The notes under the pieces were generated by a model. The model worked only from the letters and a program-made list of their open reading frames with translations, ran no database searches and was not told where the DNA came from. A stretch of 64,000 nucleotides of DNA, from contig NZ_OOHJ01000015.1 of assembly GCF_900323885.1 (NCBI RefSeq), positions 1,054,001-1,118,000 on the forward strand, read 5' to 3'. Numbering within the stretch: position 1 is the first letter of the stretch; each line of letters opens with the position of its first letter. This document shows, piece after piece, positions 49,930 to 57,909 of the stretch. Origin of the DNA: [Actinomadura] parvosata subsp. kistnae. Its GTDB lineage: Bacteria > Actinomycetota > Actinomycetes > Streptosporangiales > Streptosporangiaceae. A program made the position numbers and the translations under genes.

Positions 49930-51018
49930 ATGAGCCCCGACAGCGCGTTCGCCGGCCGGTGGGAGGAATCCCCCGGGTTCGGCAACCACCCCCTGGCCCA
50001 GGTTCTGTCGGTGTCCCGGGCGCCCCACATCGAGTCGCCCGAGGCCGGCTACGAGCCGCTGCTCGCCTACTGCGGCACGGCCTTCGGCAGCCGACCCGAA
50101 CTGCACTATCTCACTCACTTCGGCACCGGCTTCTTCGACTTCTCCCTGGACGTGTTCGATCACGAGGCATGCAGATCACGCTACGGCGGTCGTACGCCGG
50201 ACGAGCTGCGCGCCGACCACCAGAGCGCCTGCCGTCACCTGGTGATCTGCACAGAGCGGTTCGACAGGATGCTCGCCGACCTCAAGTCGGGCGACCTGAT
50301 GCGGACCCTGATCGCCTCGGCGGACGGGGCGCTGTCGTGCCACCGCGTCCGCCCCGACCAGTACCTCGTGGGGGCCACGCTGCACCCCGAGTCGGCCGAC
50401 GACATGGACACTCTGACATCGGTCGCTGTCACGACCGTCAGGACCGACATCTACGGCCTGTCCGACGAGATGCCCGGCGGACTCAAGGACGTGACAGTCA
50501 CTCCGATCGACGTGCCCGCCGAGCCGCTGGAGCAGCGCAGGGGCGAAAGCTGCCCGGACGACGTGCATGCCGCGTTCATCAAGCTCTGCGCAACAGCCGT
50601 TAATGCGGACGACCTCCACTATGCGGCACTTTTCCGTGACTACACATTTTGCGCCTCGGCCGACGTGCTCGGCTCGCCCAGGTTGTCGCAATGGTTCTAC
50701 AACATCGCCACGGAAACGCGCAGAAAGCTCTACGAGAGCCTGGGCGGCGAGATGCGGCAGGAACTGGCCCAGCTCACCCATGCGGTCAGGACCATCGTGC
50801 GGCAGCCACTCGACCGGCTGGTCCTCGACGTCCAGGAGGGAGCCGTCTACGTCTACCGCATCGGGCGCGAAGGCGACCTGCTGGTCGGCGTGACGCTTAG
50901 GCAGCCCGCCGTTCACGCGGCGGAAAAACGGCTGCGTGATCTGCTGGCGGGACTGCGCCGAAATGAAACGTTCACGCAAATACCCGACGACTTCCCCTTC
51001 GCCTCTGAGCAGGGGTGA
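49930..51018 (+). CDS. Uncharacterised protein downstream of the FxSxx TPR gene
   Basis: 362 residues, no family recognised and no signal peptide or membrane helix. The ATG at 49930 has AGAAGGGAGACGGGC upstream. Visible segments: FGNHPLAQVLSVSRAPHIESPEAGYEPLLAYCGTAFG near the N-terminus, HLVICTERFDRMLADLKSGDLMRTLIASADGALSC in the middle, and a beta-rich C-terminal YVYRIGREGDLLVGVTL. It is 34 nt after the TPR gene and almost certainly in its operon, so it may be an effector, immunity or accessory factor of the FxSxx locus. Confidence 0.7.
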   Translation: MSPDSAFAGRWEESPGFGNHPLAQVLSVSRAPHIESPEAGYEPLLAYCGTAFGSRPELHYLTHFGTGFFDFSLDVFDHEACRSRYGGRTPDELRADHQSACRHLVICTERFDRMLADLKSGDLMRTLIASADGALSCHRVRPDQYLVGATLHPESADDMDTLTSVAVTTVRTDIYGLSDEMPGGLKDVTVTPIDVPAEPLEQRRGESCPDDVHAAFIKLCATAVNADDLHYAALFRDYTFCASADVLGSPRLSQWFYNIATETRRKLYESLGGEMRQELAQLTHAVRTIVRQPLDRLVLDVQEGAVYVYRIGREGDLLVGVTLRQPAVHAAEKRLRDLLAGLRRNETFTQIPDDFPFASEQG

Positions 51019-51150
51019 TGACAGTGAAACCTGGAGTATGCAGACAGCTGACCGCATAACAATGGCCGCGGCGCGCGTTGTCTTCTAAACTTGATTTCCC
51101 CGCGGTCCGAATTCAGCAGATCGCGTGACTCACGGGTCGGTGAGCCCCGC

Positions 51151-52311
51151 ATGAGATCTTTCGGCACGGGAACGGAGACGGCGACACGGCGACTGGGTCT
51201 GATGGCCGTCGTGGTGGCGCTGGGGCTGGCATGCGCCTCGGTAGCGGGCCTTGACAGCCCGACGAGTACGCCGATCTACGTCTACGGCGTCACGACGCTA
51301 CTCGCGATCGGCCTCTACGGCAGCGCCTCGGGCATTCCCAGAGAGGCCATGAGAGACCTGCACCTGCTGCTGGTCGCTGTGACCTTGGGCGTGGTGCTCA
51401 AAGCGTTGTTGATCGCTGGCGTGATGTTTCTCGTCATGCGTGAGCCCGTCGCCCTGGTACTCGGCATCACCGTGGCCCAGATCGACCCGCTCTCGGTCGC
51501 CGCCATGGCCGGCCGCTCGCGGCTGTCGCCCCGGGCGCAGGCGCTGCTGCGTGCCTGGTCCGCCTTCGACGATCCGATCACGGCGCTACTGATCCTTTAT
51601 GTCTCCGCGTTCGCACTGGACTGGAGCGGCATCACCGGTCACGTGGCCGGTGCCCCCGCCGACGCGGACACCGTCTCTTATCTGCTGAACCTGACCGCCA
51701 ACCTCGGGTTCGCGGCCAGCGCGCTGTTCCTGTGGGCGGGAGCGCGATGGCTGCTGCGGCGAGGAGCACGCGGGAACACGCCGCATCCCGCGACGACCGC
51801 CCTGATGCTCCTCTTCTTGGCCGTGCTCGTCACGGTCGCGGTGTTGAACTATCTGATGCTGGGCATCGCACTGGTCGGGCTGTTCTTCCGCCCCCTCGCC
51901 CCCAAGGTGGTCGATCGGGTCAGCAGTGGTGCCCTGATGCTGGCCGGCTTGGCTCTGGGCATGCTGCTGGTGCACGGTATCGACCCGCTGCTCGGCGTGG
52001 TGCTCGGGCTGGCGGCGTTCGGATCGCAGGTCCTCGTGGGGTACGCGCTCACATACCGGCTGCCGCACAACGACCGTGGCTATCTCATGCTCGGCCAGCA
52101 GAACGGAATCACGGCCATCGTCCTGTCGCTGACGCTCGAACCTGCCTTCCCCGGCGCCGTGGGTATCGTCGCGCCGGCGATCCTCACGGTGAATGTGCTG
52201 CACATCGTCTCGAACAACTGGTGGGCACGCCGGCTCGAGACAAACCCATTGCCTCCCGTCACGCCCGCTCCCGACTGGCTCCCCGCCCCCTGGCGCAGAG
52301 CCCGCCGGTGA
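51151..52311 (+). CDS. Cation:proton antiporter, CPA family
   Basis: 386 residues from ATG 51151, about 10-12 membrane helices. ITVAQIDPLSVAAMAG and LRAWSAFDDPITALLIL correspond to the TDPVxVAAL and SxxND(DD) motifs of CPA1/NhaP-type antiporters; the second is AFDDP, with two acidic residues. The family typical C-terminal cytoplasmic domain is absent: the protein ends after a short basic tail. Ion specificity is not evident. An upstream reading frame to 51091 has no coding character. It may share a transcript with the preceding gene, 130 bp away. Confidence 0.85.
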   Translation: MRSFGTGTETATRRLGLMAVVVALGLACASVAGLDSPTSTPIYVYGVTTLLAIGLYGSASGIPREAMRDLHLLLVAVTLGVVLKALLIAGVMFLVMREPVALVLGITVAQIDPLSVAAMAGRSRLSPRAQALLRAWSAFDDPITALLILYVSAFALDWSGITGHVAGAPADADTVSYLLNLTANLGFAASALFLWAGARWLLRRGARGNTPHPATTALMLLFLAVLVTVAVLNYLMLGIALVGLFFRPLAPKVVDRVSSGALMLAGLALGMLLVHGIDPLLGVVLGLAAFGSQVLVGYALTYRLPHNDRGYLMLGQQNGITAIVLSLTLEPAFPGAVGIVAPAILTVNVLHIVSNNWWARRLETNPLPPVTPAPDWLPAPWRRARR

Positions 52312-52324
52312 TCGGCACGATCAA

Positions 52325-54595
52325 TCAGGGCCGGGCCGCGGCCAGCGCCGCGCCCAGCACTCGGTCGCCCAGATTGTCCAGGGCCTGAGCGGCCTCGCCA
52401 CGGCGAATCGACCTGCTGGTCTGTTCGGTGGCACTGGTTTCCGTGGCGTAGGGGGCCGCGGTCAGCGCCAGACTCTCGAGCTGGAACAGCGGGAGGACCT
52501 CGGCCGTCGTGGTGTACGTGCGGCAGATCAGGCGCAGGCGTTCCTCCTGCTCGCGCGACAGCGGCCTGGGTTCGTCGTCTCGGTGTGCGGTGCGCAGCCA
52601 TTCCGCGACGGCCTCGCGAAATGACTCGATCAGCCGCTGGAACACCACTGCGACGCCGGCCGCCTCGAACAGGGCGCGCGAGGCCAGCCTGCGACGTGGC
52701 AGCCCTGGCGAGGCGCTGGCGAATGCCTCCTTGAACAGGTCGTTGAGCCCGCCCAGCGCCTGCACCGCGGTGAGAGCGCGATCAAAATGCCATTGGAGCT
52801 CCTCCGGCAGCGGTCCACCGGCGGAGAGCCGTTGGGAGGCGCCGGGCGGCAACGGTGTCCGGACCTCCGAGATCCCGCGTTCGATGAAGGCCAGCCGCCG
52901 GTTCGCCTCCCCGCCGAAACGGTCGATCCGCCCACTCATCTGCTCCATGAAGCTCTGTGTGTAGGCCTGCTGGAGGGCAAGCCGGTCCACGTGGCGGCGC
53001 AGGGTGGTCATGTGGTCTTCCTGCGTGGTGCTCTCGATGCGGCGCAGCGTGGCGGTCACCTGGCCGCGCAGCATCTCATTGAACGGCTCCTCCTCGTAGA
53101 CAAGGGGCTGGCGACCGAGCAGCGACGCGGCCTCCTCCCGCAGTGCTGCCGAGAGAAAGCCGTTGACGACCAGGATCACCTCCAGGCGTGGCGCCTCCTC
53201 CAGCCGCCGCCCGATCTCTTCCAGATCCTCCTGCTGCAGCACGGAGCCGACGATCATCACAGCCACCCCTGGGCCGTCCTCCCACAGCGGTATCCAGAAG
53301 TCGACGATGACGCCCTCGAGCCGGTGGTCGGCCTTCCAGGACAGGCCGGCCGCCTGGATGACCTGCCGTACGGAGGCACGCACGTCCTGGAAGCTCGAGC
53401 GTTCGTACTGCTCGCGCACCACAGTGCGAACGAGATCGTTGTTCACGGGGAGCTGATCCCGCTCGGCACGCCCCCAGACCTGCCCGCACAGAGTGATCGC
53501 CTGACGTGGTATCCCGCTGGTCAGCCCCTCGATGTAGGCGATGGGCCCTGCCGGGAAACGATGCGCCTCGCTGTCGAGGGCGTTATGAACGTACTGGCCC
53601 AGTTCAGCAGTCGTGAAGGGAGCCAGGCGGTATGTGCGCAGGCGCTCTCTGGTGCTGGCCGGGAGGCTCTGCTGGATCTCGGGCATCGCGCACATGACGA
53701 CCAGGCCGTTGCTGTCGATGAAGACGTTGAGCATCCGTTCGACCGACTGCTTGACCAATTGAGTTCGCCGGTCGTCGGATCCGGCCAGCAGCTTGTCGAA
53801 CTCGTCGATGATGAACACGAATCTGTAGCCGACACGGCCGTACACGAAGGCCAGCACGTTGAGCGCGTCGAACGCCGAGGACTCCCCGTCGATCAGTGTG
53901 GTGATGCCGTACTGTTGCAGCGTTTTGGAGGCGGGCCTGCCCTGCAGCCATTCCCAGACGCTCTGTTCGTGTTCGGGGATGAGCGCCAGCGTGAACGCCT
54001 TACTGAAGTTGGCAATCTCTGTCACGCGCAGCAGGTGCCTGCGGAGCTGATCGCGAAGCGCGCTTTCCACCAGACCGAAGTGCTCGACCACCTTTCGCGG
54101 ATCATATACGCCTTGACGCAACCCTTCGGCGAGCCCACTGGTGGCCTTCGACCCTTCGAGGTCGTCGGCCAGGACCATCGCGTAGTAGTCCTTGAGCCGG
54201 TTGTAGAGGTCGAATCTGTCCAGCTGCCCGACGAGCGTGGTTCGGTAAATGGTCGCGAAGTCTCCCGCAGGGCTGTCGAGGATGAGAGGGCGTATCTTGG
54301 ACGTCTCGTCGAAAATGATTCGATGCGCTATCACCTGAGCGAGATGGGTCTTGCCGATGCCGAGCTGGCCGACGATCAGCATCCCTTTCCACGAACTGGG
54401 TGACGACGGGTCGGGCCGCCCAGCAAGGTAGGCCTCCACGTAGTCCAGCGCGCTGCGCACGCCCGGCGTCTCGATCGTGGCGGGCGTGAGCCGGCTCCCG
54501 CTCCACGCCCGATAGGGGGAGAGCCGGTCGATGGCCACGTGGGGGAATGGATAGGGGCGCCCGGAGGGCGGGTTGTCACTGTTGTCGCCACTCAT
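52325..54595 (-). CDS. AAA+ ATPase of a three-gene cassette (unknown system)
   Basis: 756 residues from ATG 54595 with AAAGGTG six bases before; a GTG at 54604 is possible. Walker A is VGQLGIGKTHLA (about residues 75-86), Walker B FIIDEFDKLL (about 260-270), followed by sensor-like VMCAMPEIQ and a Orc/Cdc6-like winged-helix region. The C-terminal half (after ~420) has a mixed alpha/beta sequence with VAVMIVGSVLQQ, then long helices (TLRRHVDRLALQQAYTQSFMEQMSG). No known family placed with confidence. It is encoded after a P-loop ATPase gene and a membrane protein gene, and converges on the antiporter gene with a 13-bp gap. Confidence 0.75.
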   Translation of the reverse strand: MSGDNSDNPPSGRPYPFPHVAIDRLSPYRAWSGSRLTPATIETPGVRSALDYVEAYLAGRPDPSSPSSWKGMLIVGQLGIGKTHLAQVIAHRIIFDETSKIRPLILDSPAGDFATIYRTTLVGQLDRFDLYNRLKDYYAMVLADDLEGSKATSGLAEGLRQGVYDPRKVVEHFGLVESALRDQLRRHLLRVTEIANFSKAFTLALIPEHEQSVWEWLQGRPASKTLQQYGITTLIDGESSAFDALNVLAFVYGRVGYRFVFIIDEFDKLLAGSDDRRTQLVKQSVERMLNVFIDSNGLVVMCAMPEIQQSLPASTRERLRTYRLAPFTTAELGQYVHNALDSEAHRFPAGPIAYIEGLTSGIPRQAITLCGQVWGRAERDQLPVNNDLVRTVVREQYERSSFQDVRASVRQVIQAAGLSWKADHRLEGVIVDFWIPLWEDGPGVAVMIVGSVLQQEDLEEIGRRLEEAPRLEVILVVNGFLSAALREEAASLLGRQPLVYEEEPFNEMLRGQVTATLRRIESTTQEDHMTTLRRHVDRLALQQAYTQSFMEQMSGRIDRFGGEANRRLAFIERGISEVRTPLPPGASQRLSAGGPLPEELQWHFDRALTAVQALGGLNDLFKEAFASASPGLPRRRLASRALFEAAGVAVVFQRLIESFREAVAEWLRTAHRDDEPRPLSREQEERLRLICRTYTTTAEVLPLFQLESLALTAAPYATETSATEQTSRSIRRGEAAQALDNLGDRVLGAALAAARP

Positions 54596-54610
54596 TCCGT
54601 TCACCTTTCT

Positions 54611-55552
54611 TCATCTACGCAGATCCTTCAAATTGAGAGCTGAATTGCGCATATAGAATCTCTCGACGTACTCGTAGGTGATGACCTTGAGTCCGCTTCT
54701 GACAGCCTCCCTGTAGCATTCGAAAAACAAAATTTGAAGCGCCTTCATATTTCTCAGCGAGTCTATTTTCTGGAGCATATCATCCAGTTCCACCTGGGTG
54801 ATCGACAATGGTATTTGCGAGGACTTGCTCCGATCCATCCGTGCTTGCACGAATTTCCAGGCGTCACCATTGTCCAGCAGGCCGAGTTTCAGTGAGGTGT
54901 GCACCGCGCTCACCGGGATCACGGTTTCCCATTCCCGCTGCACCTCACCACTGCCGCTCTCGGCGAGGAAGATGATGTTCTCCCGGTTCTGGGCGATCTT
55001 GTAGTACATGTGGATCTCCCCCGTCACCTTCGTCGGGGGCAGGATGACGACGGCCACCGGCCGCTCCGCCAGCAGATCGCTGAGCCTGCTGTAGCCCAGC
55101 CGAGGGTCGGTATAGCCGTTCAGCTCCTCCCAATACTCGGCCAGGTTGGCTTCGACGTTCAGCTTCATCACGAGCAGGCTGTAAATCAGCCGGAAGCGCT
55201 CCTCCGAGGCGTCCCCGACATCCTCATCGTGCAGGTCGACGATGATCGCGTTCCTGCCCTTGCGAGGTAACCCCTGATCACGGTGCAACCAGGAGGCGCA
55301 CCGATGCGCCAGGGAGGTCTTCCCGCAGCCGCTGTCACCGACGATGGTGATCAGGTGCCCCCTGTTCGGCAGCACGCGATCATCGCTGAACACCCTGACG
55401 AACCGGTTGAACTCGGCCTCGCTGCTGTCCACGTCGACATACAGCTCCTTCTCGGGCACCTTCCAACGCCAGGGGCACAGCGGAGGATGGGACTCAGGGC
55501 CCGACCCCAGCGAATGGAACCCGAATGGGTTGTCATCCAGTGGCGGTGTCAT
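54611..55552 (-). CDS. P-loop ATPase of the three-gene cassette
   Basis: 313 residues. Walker A is VGDSGCGKTSLAHR (about residues 70-83), with AIIVDLHDEDVG as a possible Walker B or switch region, and VAVVILPPTKV later. The N-terminus is Pro-rich with no membrane helix. ATG 55552 has GGAGG seven bases upstream. The stop of the membrane gene before it ends one base from its start, so the genes are tightly coupled. Functionally unassigned; it looks like a KAP/STAND-like NTPase partner of the larger AAA+ protein. Confidence 0.72.
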   Translation of the reverse strand: MTPPLDDNPFGFHSLGSGPESHPPLCPWRWKVPEKELYVDVDSSEAEFNRFVRVFSDDRVLPNRGHLITIVGDSGCGKTSLAHRCASWLHRDQGLPRKGRNAIIVDLHDEDVGDASEERFRLIYSLLVMKLNVEANLAEYWEELNGYTDPRLGYSRLSDLLAERPVAVVILPPTKVTGEIHMYYKIAQNRENIIFLAESGSGEVQREWETVIPVSAVHTSLKLGLLDNGDAWKFVQARMDRSKSSQIPLSITQVELDDMLQKIDSLRNMKALQILFFECYREAVRSGLKVITYEYVERFYMRNSALNLKDLRR

Positions 55553-55553
55553 T

Positions 55554-56381
55554 TCAGCGCCTCCGGATGCCGGAGCCGGGAAGGCAGGAGCGGATCGGGC
55601 GGCTCAGCGCCGTCGCGACGCTCTCCACCTCCGCGTCGAAGGTGTCGAGCTCTTTGCGTAACCTGGTCACCTTCGACTGACGAGCCGGCACGTCTCCGCT
55701 CCAGAAGTTCGCATCGCCTTCCGCGAGGTCGTCGCCCTTCACGCGCTCCTTGAGCTTCCTCGCCTGATGCCACGCTGAGTGAAAGGAGATCACTCGGCCG
55801 ATCTGCCGGAGGAGGTCAGTCCGGCGAAGCCGTACGGTCACCGCGTCCGGGCTCTTACCTCGCACCCATTCGGACGCGTAGGTTTCGATCGCCGCGCGGA
55901 AGTCCGCCACCGCGGTGCGCAGGGCGTCCGCGTCACGGACGCCACGATCGATGGCGGCTCGCCACCCCGTCGCGAGAAAGGTGAGCAGCGCCCCGAACGC
56001 GGCGGGCACGAGGACCTCTCCCATTCTGACCCAGAACGGCTTCGACTCCGTCACCTTGACCTGGGGCTCGGAGGCGAGGAGAGCCCGGCAGGCACGATCA
56101 AAGTCCGTTTTGTGATTGTCTCGCCACGTTTCTAGATCGATGGCCTTGTTGTCGACCCATAACTGACCTGTCGACAGCGAAGGCGATGGCGAAGCCAGAC
56201 CGAGCGACCCCGCTGCGGCAAGGAGCTCCGGCCGATGATCCGGCGATAGACAGAACACCGTCATAGTGTCATCCGGGGGTGCCGCACGACTTTCTTCGGC
56301 CAGGACCGAAAACAGGAGTACGGTCGGCACCAAAACGACATATGAGAGGATCATGAGCGTGGCCCTTGGCTTCCTCCACAT
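55554..56381 (-). CDS. Two-pass membrane protein of the three-gene cassette
   Basis: 275 residues from ATG 56381; an ATG at 56399 with AAGG upstream would add six residues. Topology: N-terminal helix (residues ~8-26), an extracytoplasmic loop of about 85 residues with one Cys near residue 45 and one near 100, a second helix (MGEVLVPAAFGALLTFLATGW, ~residue 120), and a cytoplasmic helical, charged C-terminal half (VRLRRTDLLRQIGRVISFH, KVTRLRKELDTFDAEVESV). Arrangement resembles a sensor that signals to the ATPases encoded downstream. No family recognised. First gene of the cassette; promoter expected around 56400-56530. Confidence 0.7.
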   Translation of the reverse strand: MWRKPRATLMILSYVVLVPTVLLFSVLAEESRAAPPDDTMTVFCLSPDHRPELLAAAGSLGLASPSPSLSTGQLWVDNKAIDLETWRDNHKTDFDRACRALLASEPQVKVTESKPFWVRMGEVLVPAAFGALLTFLATGWRAAIDRGVRDADALRTAVADFRAAIETYASEWVRGKSPDAVTVRLRRTDLLRQIGRVISFHSAWHQARKLKERVKGDDLAEGDANFWSGDVPARQSKVTRLRKELDTFDAEVESVATALSRPIRSCLPGSGIRRR

Positions 56382-56672
56382 GCCTCCACCTTCGGTCATT
56401 TTCCTTACGCAAGATAGTCCTACTTCTCCGTCCGTAGATGCGCGTTCGCGATATGTCCCCCCAAGGCAGGATGTCATCGACAATAGCCATAAACCATCCT
56501 TTATGCGGCGCCAGTCATTCTTCGTAACATACGAGTGGATGGATGAGCCTCAGACAGAGGATCTTCACCGTCGCTCGCAGGCCGGCCCAACAGGGCCACT
56601 CCAGTCCAGTCAAGTGCAGAAATGGGCGCACTCGCGAGTAACATGCGTCCGCTCCGAGGGGATGACGGTCAC

Positions 56673-57080
56673 ATGACCCCGGAAAACGCAGAGGCGATTC
56701 TCCAGGAATACTTCGCCCCCTGGATCAAGCAGCTCGGCCTCCGGGTGGAGGAGGTGGGCGAGCGTCACGCCGTCGTCCGGCTGCCCTGGTCCGACGATCT
56801 GGCCAGGGAGGGCGGCGGGCTGTGCGGGCAGGCCATGATGGCGGCGGCCGACACGGCCACGGTGCTGGCCATCGCGTCGGCGCGGGGCGGGTTCGTGCCG
56901 ATGACCACGGTGCAGCAGGCCACGACGTTCCAGCGGCCCGTGGTGGGCAAGGACGTTCTACTCGACGTGCGCATCACGAAGCTGGGGCGGACACTGGCCT
57001 TCACCGAGATCACGCTCACGGCCGAGGGCGCGACCGAGACGGCCGCCCACGCCACCACCGTCTACGCGATCATGGGCTGA
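56673..57080 (+). CDS. PaaI-family hotdog thioesterase
   Basis: 135 residues from ATG 56673. Hotdog-fold PaaI/YbgC-type: N-terminal helix ENAEAILQEYFAPWIKQLGL, RLPWSDDLAREGGGLCGQAMMAAADTATVLA with the conserved Gly-x-x-x-Ala/Asp helix, and the last strands DVRITKLGRTLAFTEITLTAEGATETAAHATTVYAI. The usual HGG motif is EGGGLCGQ here. It hydrolyses acyl-CoA, and a general thioesterase of phenylacetyl or fatty acyl type is likely. Placed next to a palindromic operator and a SnoaL-like gene. Confidence 0.88.
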   Translation: MTPENAEAILQEYFAPWIKQLGLRVEEVGERHAVVRLPWSDDLAREGGGLCGQAMMAAADTATVLAIASARGGFVPMTTVQQATTFQRPVVGKDVLLDVRITKLGRTLAFTEITLTAEGATETAAHATTVYAIMG

Positions 57081-57103
57081 TCCCGCCCGCATAGCCGCCC
57101 GGC

Positions 57104-57118
57104 TTACCTCTCAGGTAA
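57104..57118. promoter_or_regulatory. Palindromic operator candidate before the SnoaL-like gene
   Basis: TTACCT-CTC-AGGTAA is a perfect 6-bp inverted repeat with a 3-bp centre, 72 bp before the next start codon and 24 bp behind the thioesterase stop. Confidence 0.4.
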
Positions 57119-57189
57119 TCGCCAAGCCGTACCGACCCGGGGAGACTGTCGCATGCCCGCATCACTGAAACGGATTTTGGGGATGAATC

Positions 57190-57612
57190 ATGACGACTTA
57201 CGACACCGTGCAAGAGTTGCTGCGGCGGATCGGCGAGGGTGACGTCGAGCGGATCGCCGAGTTGTTCGCCGAGAAGAGCGACTGGCGCTTCAACTGGCCC
57301 GCCGAGGGGCACCCCTCGGTGCCGTGGATCCGGCCCCGTTCCAGCCGCAGTGACGTGGCGGAGCACTTCCGCATGCTCGGGTCGTACCACGTGCCCGAGC
57401 TCAACGGCACCACCGTCACGCGGATCCTGGTCGACGGAGACGACGCCGTCGTGCTCGGCGACATCTCGCAGACCGTCGCCGCCACCGGCCTGTCCTACAC
57501 CTCCCCGTTCGCCCTGCACCTCACGGTCACCGACGGCCTGATCACCCGCTACCACATCTACGAGGACAGCCTCACCGTCGCCCGCGCACACTCCGGCAGC
57601 GCCACCGCGTAG
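57190..57612 (+). CDS. SnoaL-like/nuclear transport factor 2-like protein
   Basis: 140 residues. NTF2-like cone fold of the SnoaL_2 type: VQELLRRIGEGDVERIAELFAEKSDWRFNWPAEGHPSVPWI (helices and first strand), then SDVAEHFRMLGSYHV, VLVDGDDAVVLGDISQTVAATGLSY and the C-terminal HLTVTDGLITRYHIYEDSLTVARA. Members are cyclases, dehydratases or ketosteroid isomerases, or have no known activity. The function cannot be assigned. The start is ATG 57190. Its last codons (SATA, stop) start the array behind it. Confidence 0.85.
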   Translation: MTTYDTVQELLRRIGEGDVERIAELFAEKSDWRFNWPAEGHPSVPWIRPRSSRSDVAEHFRMLGSYHVPELNGTTVTRILVDGDDAVVLGDISQTVAATGLSYTSPFALHLTVTDGLITRYHIYEDSLTVARAHSGSATA

Positions 57613-57737
57613 GCCACCACGAAGACCGCCACGAAGACCGCTACAGAGGCCGCCACGGAGGCCACCGCGGACGCCACCACGAAGGACCACCGCAGAGGCC
57701 GCCACAGAGGCCACCGCGGACGCCAGCACGAAGGACC
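57601..57737 (+). repeat. 3'-end-derived repeats after the SnoaL-like gene
   Basis: GCCACCGCGTAGGCCACCAC (57601, the gene's last codons and TAG stop) reappears as GCCACCGCGGACGCCACCAC at 57661 and GCCACCGCGGACGCCAGCAC at 57710, each followed by GAAG(G)ACC, with CGAAGACCGC/CAGAGGCCGC words between. Units are about 49-60 bp with smaller sub-repeats. The rest of the interval to 57909 has no gene. Confidence 0.75.
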
Positions 57738-57909
57738 GCCGTGGAGACCTCCGCCTCATGATCGGCTTGTGATCGGCTTGCTCGCCGTCGTCCCACGCTC
57801 CCACGACCCGCCCGCCCACCCGCCCACCCACCTCTACGAGCACCTTTCAGCAGGTCCTGGCGTTCACGCGTCTCAGCGATCTCTCAGGTGTGGAAAGTAG
57901 GCTCACCGC

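Noticed and set aside
43129..56381. Calling the whole 43-56 kb segment an integrated mobile island
   Set aside because: No integrase, transposase, tRNA target or direct-repeat boundary is visible; composition is only slightly lower in GC around 45.7-46.1 and 54.6-56.6 kb.
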